Source: Nocardioides marinus
GTDB taxonomy: Bacteria; Actinomycetota; Actinomycetes; Propionibacteriales; Nocardioidaceae
Reading direction: 5' to 3'
Length of the DNA: 64,000 bases
Assembly: GCF_013408145.1 (NCBI RefSeq)
Contig: NZ_JACBZI010000001.1
Coordinates: 3,300,001-3,364,000 of the forward strand
In this document: positions 25,756 to 35,150 of the stretch, in pieces
How the letters are laid out: each line of letters starts with the position of its first letter
How positions within the stretch are numbered: the stretch's first letter is position 1
Position numbers and translations under genes: made by a program
The notes under the pieces: generated by a model
What the model saw: the letters and a program-made list of their open reading frames with translations, nothing else
What the model was told of the DNA's origin: nothing
Database searches by the model: none

Positions 25756-26556
25756 TCAGGAATGCCGGCGATTACGGGCAAAGACCATGCCCAGGCCCTG
25801 CAGGGTCAACCACGGCTGGTGATCGGTGAAGCAGCCGCACTCCCCGACGACGAGCGGGGCGAGATATCCGGTGGAGATCACGCGGACCTCCTCGGCGGGT
25901 ACGCCGAGCTCGCGCACCATCCGCGCGACCAACCCCTCGACCTGGGCGGCCGTGCCGAAGACCATGCCCGACTGCAGCGCCTCGACGGTGTTCTTGGCGA
26001 CGACCGTGCGCGGCCGGGCCAGCTCGACCTTGCGCAGCTGCGCGCCCCGGCGGCCCAGCGCCTCCAGAGAGATCTCCAGGCCGGGGGCGATGGCGCCGCC
26101 GACGTACTCCCCGCGCGGGGAGATCACGTCGTAGGTCGTGGCGGTGCCGCCGAAGTCCACGACGACCGCCGGCCCGCCGAAGATCGCCGCGACCGCGAGC
26201 GCGTTGAGGATGCGGTCGGACCCGACCTCGCGCGGGTTGTCCACGAGCACCGGGATGCCGGTGCGCACGCCGGGCTCCACCACCACGTGGGGCACCTCGG
26301 CGAAGTGGCCGGCGAGCATGTCGCGCCACTCGTGCAGCACCGCCGGCACCGTCGAGCAGACCGCGATGCCGTCGAGCTCGGCCTGGCGGCGACCGAGCAG
26401 GCCGCGCAGCAGCACCGCCCACTCATCAGCCGTGCGCCGCTCGTCGGTGGCGATGCGCCAGTGGTCGCCGACCGTGCCCGGCCCACCGTCGGCACCGGGC
26501 TCGAGCAGGCCGAGCACGGTGTGGGCGTTGCCGATGTCGGCGACCAGCAGCGGCAT
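25756..26556 (-). CDS. coaX: type III pantothenate kinase
   Basis: The 266-residue enzyme phosphorylates pantothenate, the first step of CoA synthesis. The N-terminal phosphate-binding motif is ADIGNAHTVLGLL, the second nucleotide motif VVDFGGTATTYDVI, and the substrate-side motif GGAIAPGLEISLEAL. It is the last gene of the minus-strand cofactor operon; its ATG overlaps the nadC stop (ATGA). The length is normal for the family. Confidence 0.95.
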   Translation of the reverse strand: MPLLVADIGNAHTVLGLLEPGADGGPGTVGDHWRIATDERRTADEWAVLLRGLLGRRQAELDGIAVCSTVPAVLHEWRDMLAGHFAEVPHVVVEPGVRTGIPVLVDNPREVGSDRILNALAVAAIFGGPAVVVDFGGTATTYDVISPRGEYVGGAIAPGLEISLEALGRRGAQLRKVELARPRTVVAKNTVEALQSGMVFGTAAQVEGLVARMVRELGVPAEEVRVISTGYLAPLVVGECGCFTDHQPWLTLQGLGMVFARNRRHS

Positions 26557-27461
26557 CAGTGCTCCCGGAAGTCCAGACCGAGGTCGAAGACGGTCACGGA
26601 GTGGGTGAGCGCACCGACCGACACGAAGTCGACGCCGGTCGCCGCGATCCGCTCGGCGCGCTCCAGGGTGATGCCACCGGAGGCCTCGAGGGTCGCCCGG
26701 CCCGCGGCCAGCTCCACGGCTCGGGTGAGCATCGCGTCGTCCATGTTGTCGAGCAGCACCTCGGTGCACCCGGCCTCGATGACCGCAAGGAGCTGGTCGA
26801 GGTCGGTCACCTCGACCTCGATCCGCAGCTCGGGGTTGGCGGCACGTACCAGGCGGTAGGCCTCGACGACGCCGCCGGCGGCCACCACGTGGTTGTCCTT
26901 GACCATGGCGCGGTCGGCCAGCGAGAAGCGGTGGTTGACCCCGCCGCCGCAGCGGACGGCGTACTTCTGCAGCGCGCGCCAGCCGGGCAGCGTCTTGCGG
27001 GTGTCCAGCACCCGGGTGCGCGATCCGGCCAGCGCGTCGACCCACCGCGAGGTGGCGGTGGCGACGCCGGAGAGGTGGGAGGCGAAGTTGAGGGCGGTCC
27101 GCTCCCCGGTGAGTACGCCGGAGACGGGCCCCGCCACGGTCAGCACCGTGTCCCCGGGGCCGACCCGGGTGCCGTCCGGGACGCGCTGGAGGGTCTCGAC
27201 GTCCTCGCCGAGGGCGTAGCGCAGCGCCACCTCGGCGACTGCGAGCCCGGCCACGACGCCGGTCTCCCGGGAGACCACGTCGGCCACCGCGCGACCCATC
27301 TCGGGCATCGCCGCGCTGGTGACGTCGGCGGCGCCGTCGGGCAGGTCCTCCTCGAACGCCGAGACGACGTGGCCGTAGACCTCGACCGGGTCGAGGCCGG
27401 CCGCGGCGAGCTCGTCCACGAGCGGGCGCGGGAGGCGGGCGTAGGAGAGCCGGGCGATCAC
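26556..27461 (-). CDS. nadC: nicotinate-nucleotide pyrophosphorylase (quinolinate phosphoribosyltransferase)
   Basis: The 301-residue enzyme turns quinolinate and PRPP into nicotinate mononucleotide. Family motifs include EDLPDGAADVTSAA, ERTALNFASHLSGVAT, TRKTLPGWRALQKYAVRCGG and MVKDNHV, then VEVTDLDQL, EVLLDNMD and LEASGGI. GTG start overlaps the nadB stop by four bases. It lies between nadB and coaX. No nadA is seen in the window, so quinolinate synthase must be elsewhere in the genome or this cluster is incomplete here. Confidence 0.96.
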   Translation of the reverse strand: MIARLSYARLPRPLVDELAAAGLDPVEVYGHVVSAFEEDLPDGAADVTSAAMPEMGRAVADVVSRETGVVAGLAVAEVALRYALGEDVETLQRVPDGTRVGPGDTVLTVAGPVSGVLTGERTALNFASHLSGVATATSRWVDALAGSRTRVLDTRKTLPGWRALQKYAVRCGGGVNHRFSLADRAMVKDNHVVAAGGVVEAYRLVRAANPELRIEVEVTDLDQLLAVIEAGCTEVLLDNMDDAMLTRAVELAAGRATLEASGGITLERAERIAATGVDFVSVGALTHSVTVFDLGLDFREH

Positions 27462-29209
27462 GGCAGGACCTCGCTGGACCCGCCGTCGGCACCATCGCTG
27501 GACCCGTCGCTGGGGGGCGCGGGGGCGAAGACCACGCTGGTGGCGCCGTCGCGCATCCGCACGTCGAGGTGGCCGGCCCACGTGGCGTCGTCGCGCTCGG
27601 GGAAGTCCTCGCGCCAGTGCGACCCCCGGGTCTCCTCGCGGACGGTCGCGGCGTCGGCGACGGCCGAGGCGATGGTGAGCAGGTTGGTGGTCTCCCAGGC
27701 GTCGAGGTCGACCAGGTCGGCGGGGGTGGCGGCCAGGTCGTCGAGGTAGTCGGTGACCCCGGCCAGGCCCTCGGCGTTGCGCAGCACCCCGACCCGGGTG
27801 GTCATGGCGTCCTGCAGGCCGCGGCGCACCGAGCCGGGGACCAGCCCGTCGGTGCGCTCGTCGGTCGCGGGCTCCGACCAGGGCCGCAGCTCGCCGGGCA
27901 GGACCGCGGCGATGCGCCGGGAGAAGACCAGGCCCTCGAGCAGGGAGTTGGAGGCCAACCGGTTGGCGCCGTGCACGCCGGAGCAGGCGACCTCGCCGGT
28001 GGCGTAGAGCCCGGGGACGTCGGTGCGCCCCCACAGGTCGGTGCGCACGCCACCGGAGGCGTAGTGGCACGCCGGCGCCACCGGGATCAGCTCGGTCACG
28101 GGGTCGACCCCGTGGGAGCGGCAGGTCGCCAGGATGGTCGGGAAGCGGCGCTGCCACTTCTCCTCGCCGAAGTGCCGGGCGTCGAGCCACATGTGCGGCC
28201 GGCCGGTCTCCATCATCCGGCGCATGATCGCCTTGGCGACCACGTCGCGCGGCGCGAGGTCGGCGAGCTCGTGCTGGCCCTGCATGAAGCGGTCGCCAGC
28301 ATCGTCGACGAGGAACGCGCCCTCACCGCGGACGGCCTCGGAGATCAGCGGCTGCTGGCCGACCGAGTCGGCGCCGAGCCACATGACGGTGGGGTGGAAC
28401 TGCACGAACTCCAGGTCGCGCAGCGTCGCGCCGCCGCGCAGCGCGAGCGCCATCCCGTCGCCGGTGGAGACGACGGGGTTCGTGGTCTGGGAGAAGATCT
28501 GGCCCATCCCGCCGCTGGCCAGGACGACCGCGCGGCAGCGGACCATCCCGACCCCGTCTCGCTGTCCCTCGCCCATCACGTGCAGCGTCACGCCCGCGAC
28601 GCCGCCCTCACCGGCGGGGCCGTCGAGGAGCAGGTCGACGGCCAGGGCACGCTTGATGATCTCGATCTCGGGGGCACGGCCGACGGCCTCGATGAGCGCC
28701 CGCTGGATCTCCGCGCCGGTGGCGTCGCCGCCGGCGTGGGCGATGCGGTCGCGGTGGTGGCCGCCCTCGCGGGTCAGGGAGAGCTCGCCGGCCGGGTCGC
28801 GGTCGAACTGCGCGCCCAGGGCGATCAGCTCGTGCACGGCCGCCGGACCCTCGGTCACCAGCGCACGGACCGCCTCGGGGTCGCAGGCGCCGGCACCGGC
28901 GACGAGGGTGTCGAGCTCGTGCTCGGCAGGGGTGTCCTCCGGGCCGAGCGCCGCGGCGATGCCGCCCTGGGCCCACCGGGTCGAGCCGGCGGCGAGGCGG
29001 TCCTTGGTGACGACCAGGACCTTGCCGCCCTCGGGGCCGAGCTCCTCCTTCAGCCGCAGGGCCGCGGTGAGCCCGGCGATGCCGGAGCCGATGACGACGA
29101 CGTCGGCGGTGACCGACCAGCCGGGGTCGGGTGCGCTCAGCCGGCCGGGCAGGCGGCGCACGGGGGCGTCGAGCACCTCGGGGGTCGCCCCGGGCGTGGG
29201 TCGTGGCAT
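27458..29209 (-). CDS. nadB: L-aspartate oxidase
   Basis: This 583-residue flavoenzyme oxidises aspartate to iminoaspartate in NAD synthesis. The FAD-binding motif is VVVIGSGIAGLTAALRL. The active-site region includes GSTRWAQGGIAAAL, REGGHHRDRIAHAGGDATG, QFHPTVMW, ISEAVRGEGAFLV and the flavin-loop motif GLYATGEVACSGVHGANRLA. The C-terminal helical domain ends in an acidic tail. It ends with a GTGA overlap into nadC. A short gap with no hairpin separates it from panD upstream, so a continuous pan-nad-coaX transcript is plausible. Confidence 0.96.
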   Translation of the reverse strand: MPRPTPGATPEVLDAPVRRLPGRLSAPDPGWSVTADVVVIGSGIAGLTAALRLKEELGPEGGKVLVVTKDRLAAGSTRWAQGGIAAALGPEDTPAEHELDTLVAGAGACDPEAVRALVTEGPAAVHELIALGAQFDRDPAGELSLTREGGHHRDRIAHAGGDATGAEIQRALIEAVGRAPEIEIIKRALAVDLLLDGPAGEGGVAGVTLHVMGEGQRDGVGMVRCRAVVLASGGMGQIFSQTTNPVVSTGDGMALALRGGATLRDLEFVQFHPTVMWLGADSVGQQPLISEAVRGEGAFLVDDAGDRFMQGQHELADLAPRDVVAKAIMRRMMETGRPHMWLDARHFGEEKWQRRFPTILATCRSHGVDPVTELIPVAPACHYASGGVRTDLWGRTDVPGLYATGEVACSGVHGANRLASNSLLEGLVFSRRIAAVLPGELRPWSEPATDERTDGLVPGSVRRGLQDAMTTRVGVLRNAEGLAGVTDYLDDLAATPADLVDLDAWETTNLLTIASAVADAATVREETRGSHWREDFPERDDATWAGHLDVRMRDGATSVVFAPAPPSDGSSDGADGGSSEVLP

Positions 29210-29253
29210 CGGGTCAGGCTAGCGGTGCGGCCGAAGCAGTCGTGCGGCGCCGG

Positions 29254-29673
29254 TCAGCGCCGGGCCGTCACGTCGCCGCGCACCAGACCGTCGCCGTCGA
29301 AGGTCTCGGCCGGGTCGAAGCCGGTGGCCATGATCTTGTTGTCGGAGTCGACGAAGACCACGTGCGGCTTGAGCTCCTTGGCCTCCTCGGTGGTCATCTG
29401 GGCGTAGCCGATGAGGATCACCAGGTCGCCGGGGTGCACCAGGCGCGCGGCGGCGCCGTTGATGCCGATCACGCCCGAGCCGCGCTCGCCGGCGATCGTG
29501 TAGGTCTCCAGGCGGGCACCGTTGTCGATGTCGACGATGTGCACGAGCTCGCCGGCCAGCAGGTCCGCGGCGTCGAGGAGGTCCTCGTCCACGGTCACCG
29601 AGCCGACGTAGTGCAGGTCGGCCTGCGTCACGGTCGCGCGGTGGATCTTGCTCTTCATCATGGTCCGGAGCAT
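29254..29673 (-). CDS. panD: aspartate 1-decarboxylase proenzyme
   Basis: This 139-residue pyruvoyl enzyme makes beta-alanine from aspartate. The self-cleavage site is Gly-Ser in [13 protein letters not shown], with the downstream motif [19 protein letters not shown] and NGAAARLV. The ATG overlaps the panC stop by one base, so translation is coupled. The N-terminus ([16 protein letters not shown]) is standard. Confidence 0.96.
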   Translation of the reverse strand: MLRTMMKSKIHRATVTQADLHYVGSVTVDEDLLDAADLLAGELVHIVDIDNGARLETYTIAGERGSGVIGINGAAARLVHPGDLVILIGYAQMTTEEAKELKPHVVFVDSDNKIMATGFDPAETFDGDGLVRGDVTARR

Positions 29674-30554
29674 CAGTCGATCCTTCCGATCGTCAGGGGC
29701 AGGTTGTCGATGAGTCGCGTGGTGCCGACCCGGGCGGCGATGAGGATGCGGGCCTCGGTGCCGGGGGCCGGGTCGTCGGGCAGCGGGTCGAGGTCGGGGG
29801 TGGTGACCTCCAGGTAGTCCAGGTCGACCCCGTCGGACTCGCGCAGCACCGCACGCGCCTCGTCCAGGGCCGGACCGAGCCCGTAGACGGCGTTCTCGAC
29901 GGCGGCGTACAGCGTGCGGGACAGCGCGGTGGCCTGGCGGCGCTGGTCCTCGTCGAGGTGCACGTTGCGGCTGGAGAGCGCCAGGCCGTCGGGCTCACGG
30001 ACGGTCTCGGCGCCGACGACGTCGACACCCATGCAGAGGTCCTCGACCATCCGGCGGATCATCACCAGCTGCTGGTAGTCCTTCTGGCCGAAGACGGCGA
30101 CGTCGGGGCGGACCAGCCCGAAGAGCTTGGCCACCACGGTGAGCACGCCGCGGTAGTGGCCCTTGCGGCTGCGGCCCTCCAGCACCTTGGCCAGCGGCCC
30201 CGGGCGCACCATGACGGCGTCGTCGTCGCCCGTGCCGTGGGGGTACATCTCGGCCACGTCGGGGGCGAAGACCACGTCCACGCCCTCGCGCTCGCAGACC
30301 TTGACGTCGGCCTCGAGGGTGCGGGGGTACTGCTCGAGGTCGGCCGCCTCGCCGAACTGTGTCGGGTTCACGAAGATGCTGGCGACCACGGCGCCGTCGC
30401 CCACCAGCGAACGAGCCTCGCGCAGCAGCGCGGCGTGCCCGTCGTGCAGGGCGCCCATCGTGGGCACGAAGCCGACCCGGTGGCCCGCGCGGCGGGCGGG
30501 CGCCAGCGCGGCGGCGAGCTCGGCGCGGGTCGTGACGACGACCGGGGCGCTCAT
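29673..30554 (-). CDS. panC: pantoate-beta-alanine ligase (pantothenate synthetase)
   Basis: The 293-residue ligase joins pantoate and beta-alanine with ATP. Motifs: [38 protein letters not shown], the HIGH-like region, [19 protein letters not shown], and [10 protein letters not shown]. The start was set at [13 protein letters not shown], where the ATG overlaps the stop of the DUF2520 gene (ATGA). It supplies the substrate for coaX further along the cluster. Confidence 0.96.
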   Translation of the reverse strand: MSAPVVVTTRAELAAALAPARRAGHRVGFVPTMGALHDGHAALLREARSLVGDGAVVASIFVNPTQFGEAADLEQYPRTLEADVKVCEREGVDVVFAPDVAEMYPHGTGDDDAVMVRPGPLAKVLEGRSRKGHYRGVLTVVAKLFGLVRPDVAVFGQKDYQQLVMIRRMVEDLCMGVDVVGAETVREPDGLALSSRNVHLDEDQRRQATALSRTLYAAVENAVYGLGPALDEARAVLRESDGVDLDYLEVTTPDLDPLPDDPAPGTEARILIAARVGTTRLIDNLPLTIGRID

Positions 30555-31474
30555 CGCCCGACCTCGCGGTGCTGGCTCCACTGGTGCACGGGCACCTCCG
30601 CGGTGGCCGCGTCCAGCAGCTCGTTGATCTTCAGCGCGCGGATCGGCAGCAGCCGGCCGTCGGTGACGGCACGGCCCAGCGTCGCCCGCGCCATCGCGAC
30701 GTACGACGCCAGCGACTGCGGCGCGTTGTCGCGCAGGTCCGCGAGGTGCGCCTCGACGGTCCCCGCGTCACCCCGCACGATGGGGCCGGTGAGGGCGGCG
30801 TCGCCGTGGGCCAGGGCGTTGTCGAGGGCGGCGTGCAGGAGCGGACGCAGCGTGGCGGCAGGGTCGTCGGCGCCGGCGGCGGCCAGCACCTCCATCGCCT
30901 CGGTCACCAGCGTGACCAGGTGGTTGGCGCCGTGGGCCAGCCCCGCGTGGTAGAGCGTGCGCATCTCCTCGGGCACCCACATCGGGCGCCCGCCGAGGTC
31001 GGCGACCAGCGCCTCCGCGAAGGGGCGCTCCGCCGCGCCGGCGGTGAGGCCGAACACGCAGCCGCCGAGCCGCTCGAGGTCCACGGCGGTGCCGGTGAAG
31101 GTCATCGCCGGGTGCACGGCGGCCACCCGGGCACCGACCGCGGCGGCCGGCTCGAGGACGGCCAGGCCGTGCCGGCCCGAGGTGTGCACGACGTACTGGC
31201 CCTCGCGGATCGCGCCCGCCCCCACCAGGGTGGACACGACGTTGCCGAGCATGTCGTCGGGCACCGTGAGGAGCAGCAGCTCGCAGTCGCGGGCCACGGC
31301 GGACGGCTTGGCGTTGGGGACGCCGGGCAGCAGCGTCTCGATGCGCTCCAGCGTGGCGTCGGAGTCACCGGCGGCGGCCACGACGTGGTGGCCGGCGGCG
31401 CGCAATCGGGCGGCGAGGACGGCCCCGACGCGTCCGGCGCCGACGACGCCCACCCGCAGGGCGGGGTGGACCAT
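30551..31474 (-). CDS. DUF2520 Rossmann-fold protein, possible ketopantoate reductase-like
   Basis: The 307-residue protein has a Rossmann N-terminal domain (VGVVGAGRVGAVLAARLRAAGH) and an all-helical C-terminal domain (HPAMTFTGTAVDLERLGG; LYHAGLAHGANHLVTLVTEA). It resembles NADP oxidoreductases of the DUF2520 family and sits just before panC, as in mycobacteria (the Rv3603c position). A role in reducing ketopantoate has been proposed for such proteins in pantothenate loci, but this is an inference here. ATG lies nine bases after an AAAGG. Window shows no panE or panB. Confidence 0.8.
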   Translation of the reverse strand: MVHPALRVGVVGAGRVGAVLAARLRAAGHHVVAAAGDSDATLERIETLLPGVPNAKPSAVARDCELLLLTVPDDMLGNVVSTLVGAGAIREGQYVVHTSGRHGLAVLEPAAAVGARVAAVHPAMTFTGTAVDLERLGGCVFGLTAGAAERPFAEALVADLGGRPMWVPEEMRTLYHAGLAHGANHLVTLVTEAMEVLAAAGADDPAATLRPLLHAALDNALAHGDAALTGPIVRGDAGTVEAHLADLRDNAPQSLASYVAMARATLGRAVTDGRLLPIRALKINELLDAATAEVPVHQWSQHREVGR

Positions 31475-31810
31475 GGTCTGAACCTTTCGTTCCAGTCCCT
31501 CCGACCACCCGGGGGCCCCGGGCCGGTGTGGGTACCGGACGTTGTGCTCGAACTTGCGGCGTCCACGGTACGCGGCCCGAAACGCCCGTGTAACCCGATC
31601 AGGGGTGTGACCTGGCCGACACCGGTGGCTGGGGTGGGGGCGCTGGGTCCGGGGTGGGCTGAGCCTGAGGGCGGGGACGCTCCCGTCCACCCGCACCCCC
31701 CGGCGGAGGGGAACCACCCCTTCCGCTCCTTCGTCGCTCCAGGGGGGCCAGGCCCATCCACCCTCCGCCGGGGGGTGCGGCCGGCCGTGCGCGTCCCCGC
31801 CGCTGTGGGC
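31475..31810. other. intergenic region with nested inverted repeats
   Basis: No gene here. The 5' part is the presumed promoter region of the DUF2520-panC-panD run, and the 3' part is occupied by the large nested inverted repeat listed separately. Confidence 0.7.
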
Positions 31811-31820
31811 TCAGCCCACC
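31653..31820. repeat. large nested inverted repeat, copy A
   Basis: Three concentric pairs of perfect arms are visible: an outer 13-bp pair (GGTGGGCTGAGCC at 31653-31665 with its complement at 31808-31820), a middle 10-bp pair (GCGGGGACGC at 31671 and its complement at 31791), and an inner 19-bp pair at 31692-31710 and 31761-31779. The inner loop holds GAACCACCCC and GGCCAGGCCCATCC, which recur in copy B at 35151-35275. It overlaps the end of the glycosyltransferase gene, so it probably forms its 3' structure. Confidence 0.75.
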
Positions 31821-32725
31821 TCGAGCGGGCGCGGGGCGCGGGGCAGCCAGGTCTGGGTGACGTGGTCGACGATGTGGACGCCCTCGGGGGCGGTGATCTC
31901 GTGGACGCCGGGGGGCAGCTGGCCCTCCTTGAGGGCGTGGAAGACCGCCCACTCGCGGCGCTTGCGACGGTTGCGCCAGGAGGTCGCGAAGGACTCCGGG
32001 TCGGTCCAGTGGGCGAACTCGTCACCGTCGAGGTACTTCAGCTCCACGCACAGGCCCTGCGGCAGGCCGATGGAGCGGCACTGCTCGGGGGTGGAGCGGA
32101 TCTCCCACTCGAAGGCCTTGGTGAACACGAAGTCCGGGCCGACGGGGTAGCCCCACTCCTCGGCGTTGCGCAAGCCCAGGTCGAGATAGCCGTGGGAGTC
32201 GGAGTCGAGGTAGAGCCCGTGGCGCGGGACGCGGATGATCGACTGGACGCCGCCGATCTGCCAGGTCAGGTCGGCCAGCGACACCTCGCCCTCGGTGGTG
32301 AGGACCATGTCGCCGTCCCACTTCCAGGAGTAGCGGGTCTGCACCAGCGAGAAGCACCAGTTGTAGAAGTAGGACAGCGAGTGCACCGACAGCTCGTGCT
32401 GGCCCAGGTGCTCGGCGCCGGCGCGGGCGACCTCGAAGGGGTACGACGCCTGGGTCAGCTTGTCGGCCAGGCCCGCCTTCGCAGCGGTCTCGGCGGCCAC
32501 CTCGGGGGTGCCGTCGGTGGAGCCGTTGTCGACGACGATCACGTGGTCGGTGGCCCGCAGCAGCGGCGGCAGCACGAACGGCAGCGACGGCGCCTCGTCC
32601 TTGACCCGCAGCACCGCGGTGGCCCCGGCCCGCAGGCCGCCGGGGCGGTTCCACGGCCAGGTGATGTCGAAGTCGGTGTGGCCCTCGAGGTTGGTGAGCC
32701 CCTGGGGGTTGCGGATCGCGTTCAC
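31811..32725 (-). CDS. glycosyltransferase family 2 protein
   Basis: The 304-residue enzyme has a GT2-like nucleotide-sugar fold: GGLRAGATAVLRVKDEAP, then HVIVVDNGSTDGTPEVAAE and the acidic metal motif WKWDGDMVLTTEGEVSL. No membrane segment or signal peptide. It is probably cytosolic and builds a surface glycan, but donor and acceptor are unknown. It lies just downstream of a sulfotransferase gene on the same strand, which suggests a sulfated or decorated glycan product. The last codons overlap the large intergenic inverted repeat. Confidence 0.85.
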   Translation of the reverse strand: MNAIRNPQGLTNLEGHTDFDITWPWNRPGGLRAGATAVLRVKDEAPSLPFVLPPLLRATDHVIVVDNGSTDGTPEVAAETAAKAGLADKLTQASYPFEVARAGAEHLGQHELSVHSLSYFYNWCFSLVQTRYSWKWDGDMVLTTEGEVSLADLTWQIGGVQSIIRVPRHGLYLDSDSHGYLDLGLRNAEEWGYPVGPDFVFTKAFEWEIRSTPEQCRSIGLPQGLCVELKYLDGDEFAHWTDPESFATSWRNRRKRREWAVFHALKEGQLPPGVHEITAPEGVHIVDHVTQTWLPRAPRPLEVG

Positions 32726-32742
32726 GGCGCGGCCAGCCCCGC

Positions 32743-33864
32743 TCAGCGCTCGCGGCCGACGGCCCTGCGCAGCCCGCGGCGCACACCCGGCGGGATGGCG
32801 GCGCGCAGGCCGTGCGGGATGCGGTCGGCGACGTACGCCGGGTCCGCGCTGTCGACGGGGGCGTCCGCGCCGCCCTCCTTGCCGGGCTTCTCGCGGCCGC
32901 GGCGGGTCTTCTGCTCGGCAGCGACCACCGAGGAGCGCGAGATGGCCTCGGACTCCTCGTAGAGCTCGACGTACCCCTCGCGCAGCTGGTCGAGGGCCTC
33001 GTGCACCTCGGGGGTGTCGCCGCCCTCGTCGGCGAGCTTGTTGAGCTCGGTCCAGGTGTCGGCGACCAGCTCGTGGAGGCGCTTGGGGAGACCGAGGTCA
33101 TCGAGGCTGCCGGAGACGCGGCGCAGGCCGGGGTCGACGAAGCGGTGCGCGTCGCGGATGCGCTCGGACTTGGCGTGCAGGATGTGCTGGAGGCCGAGCT
33201 GCTCGCCGGTGTACATGACGGCCTTGGTCCAGTCGTCGAGCAGGTCGCCGTAGCGGATGAAGACCCGGCCGCCGTCGGCGACGGACTCGCGGGTGGCGCG
33301 CTCGGTGTGCAGCAGCATGTTGAGCCAGCTGGCGGCCAGGTGGGCCGAGCCGAGCCGGTTGGCGTAGTACTTCTGCTTGGAGCCGACGACCTCGCTGGGC
33401 GGCCGCAGCATCGTGGCGAAGACGGGGGTGGCGCCGCAGCGGATGGCAGCCACGCGCCACAGCGAGAGGAACCAGCTCAGCCGCGGGTCCTTCACGACCA
33501 GCTCGGGATTGACCGCGAAGTGCCCCTCGAGCCACTCGGCGGTCTTGATCCGCTCGGGCTCGCGGGTGGAGACCCGACCGGTCTCGAACCACGCGTCGGG
33601 CCGGCTGTCGCTGACCTGCACGACCGCCTCGCGCAGCAGCCGCGAGTGGTGCTCCACGGCCCAGGCGGGCTCGGCGAAGCCCTTCGGGTTGGTCTCGTCG
33701 GGCTCGACCTCGGGCTGCGGCACGTGCAGGCCCATGATCTTCATCAGCCCCGCCATCGTGCTCGTGCCGGAGCGACCGGCTCCGGCGACGAAGAGGACCT
33801 TGCGGTCGTACGACATCGGGTCGGGGTCGGCGGGCACGGTGAAGGCGTCAGGCTGGGCACTCAC
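32743..33864 (-). CDS. sulfotransferase family protein
   Basis: The 373-residue protein has the PAPS-binding 5' phosphosulfate loop near the N-terminus (LFVAGAGRSGTSTMAGLM) and a later KDPRLSWFLSLW segment with the 3' phosphate motif. It would move a sulfo group from PAPS to an acceptor, likely a glycan or lipid. The C-terminal 80 residues are charged and partly disordered (KTRRGREKPGKEGG), ending in basic helices. It is separated by 17 bases from the following glycosyltransferase gene, so one operon is likely; it is divergent from a second GT2 gene. Confidence 0.85.
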   Translation of the reverse strand: MSAQPDAFTVPADPDPMSYDRKVLFVAGAGRSGTSTMAGLMKIMGLHVPQPEVEPDETNPKGFAEPAWAVEHHSRLLREAVVQVSDSRPDAWFETGRVSTREPERIKTAEWLEGHFAVNPELVVKDPRLSWFLSLWRVAAIRCGATPVFATMLRPPSEVVGSKQKYYANRLGSAHLAASWLNMLLHTERATRESVADGGRVFIRYGDLLDDWTKAVMYTGEQLGLQHILHAKSERIRDAHRFVDPGLRRVSGSLDDLGLPKRLHELVADTWTELNKLADEGGDTPEVHEALDQLREGYVELYEESEAISRSSVVAAEQKTRRGREKPGKEGGADAPVDSADPAYVADRIPHGLRAAIPPGVRRGLRRAVGRER

Positions 33865-33919
33865 GGGAGGGGACTCTATCCGCCTGAGGGGCTCCGACCA
33901 GCACCGCTAGCGTTCTGCC

Positions 33920-35017
33920 ATGAGCTTCTGGCGTCGCGACCGTCCGCTGCTGTCGGTCGTGGTGCCGGCCTACGACGTCGAGGACTACCTCGGCGAGTGC
34001 CTCGACAGCCTGCTGGCGCAGACCTACTCCCCCGTCGAGATCGTGGTCGTCGACGACGGCTCGACCGACTCCACCGGCCGGGTCGCCGACTCCTACGCCG
34101 CCGCCCACCCCGACCGGATCCGGGTGCTGCACACCGACAACCACGGGCTCGGCGCGGCCCGCAACGCCGGGGTCGAGGTGGCCACGGGCGAGCTGCTGGC
34201 CTTCGCCGACAGCGACGACGTCGTGCCCCCGGCGGCGTACGACGTGATGTGGCGCCAGCTGCGCCGCGGTGCGGACTTCGTGACCGGCTCGATCGCGCGG
34301 TGGGACGGCGAGCGGCTGGAGGAGCCACGGTGGATGCGGCGGCTGCACCCGCGGCGGATGGCCTTCATCGACCAGCACCCCGAGATCCTGGGCGACGTGT
34401 TCGCGTGGAACAAGCTGTTCCGCCGCGAGTTCTGGGACGCAGCGGACCTCTCCTGGCCGGTGGGCGTGCGCTACGAGGACCAGCCGACCACCACGCGCGC
34501 CTTCCTCGCCTCGCGTCGTTTCGGCGTGGTGCCCGACGTCGTCTACCACTGGCGGATCCGGGTCGACGGCTCCTCGATCACCCAGCAGCGCTCCAGCCTG
34601 GAGGACCTGCGCGACCGGTGGCGCACCAAGCAGATGACGCTCGCCTCGGTCGAGGACTACGGCGACCCGAAGGTGCTGCGGGTGCTGCGCGAGAAGGTGC
34701 TCGCCGGTGACATGCACCGCTACTTCACCGAGATCCCCGGCTGCACTGATGAGTGGTGGGCGCTGCTGCGCGACGGGGTGCTGGCCATCTGGGGCGGGGA
34801 CCGCTCGCTGACCAAGTCGATCCTGCCGCCGGTGCACCGGCTGTGCGGCTACCTGGTGGAGCAGGGCCGGCGCGAGGAGGCCGAGCAGCTGATGCGCCAG
34901 CGCGCCCTCGGACCGATCGGTCGCCGGCGTACGCCGGAGGGGGAGCTGCTCGACGTGCCGTTCCTGGACCGGGCCACCCTGCCCCGGGCCGCGCTCGAGG
35001 TGCGGCCCGGGGAGTGA
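33920..35017 (+). CDS. glycosyltransferase family 2 protein
   Basis: The 365-residue enzyme begins with a classic GT-A domain: LLSVVVPAYDVEDYLGECLD, VEIVVVDDGSTDSTGRVAD, GLGAARNAGVEVATGELLAF and the metal-binding ADSDD. Later FAWNKLFRREFWDA and VRYEDQPTTTRAFL match the catalytic-base region of TagF- or capsule-type GT2 enzymes. The C-terminal 120 residues are helical. It is divergent from the sulfotransferase, with only 55 bases between them, so the three genes probably serve one surface-polysaccharide pathway. Confidence 0.88.
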   Translation: MSFWRRDRPLLSVVVPAYDVEDYLGECLDSLLAQTYSPVEIVVVDDGSTDSTGRVADSYAAAHPDRIRVLHTDNHGLGAARNAGVEVATGELLAFADSDDVVPPAAYDVMWRQLRRGADFVTGSIARWDGERLEEPRWMRRLHPRRMAFIDQHPEILGDVFAWNKLFRREFWDAADLSWPVGVRYEDQPTTTRAFLASRRFGVVPDVVYHWRIRVDGSSITQQRSSLEDLRDRWRTKQMTLASVEDYGDPKVLRVLREKVLAGDMHRYFTEIPGCTDEWWALLRDGVLAIWGGDRSLTKSILPPVHRLCGYLVEQGRREEAEQLMRQRALGPIGRRRTPEGELLDVPFLDRATLPRAALEVRPGE

Positions 35018-35150
35018 GGCGCCGGGGACGAGCTTGCTCGGCCCCGATCAGCGCCGAAGGTCGAGGAGCGTCGACGGGAACGGAGCGCCAGCGACGGACC
35101 CGTGACGCGTCTCGAAACCTGGTGGGGGGCCGGTGGGTCCGGTCGACGTC

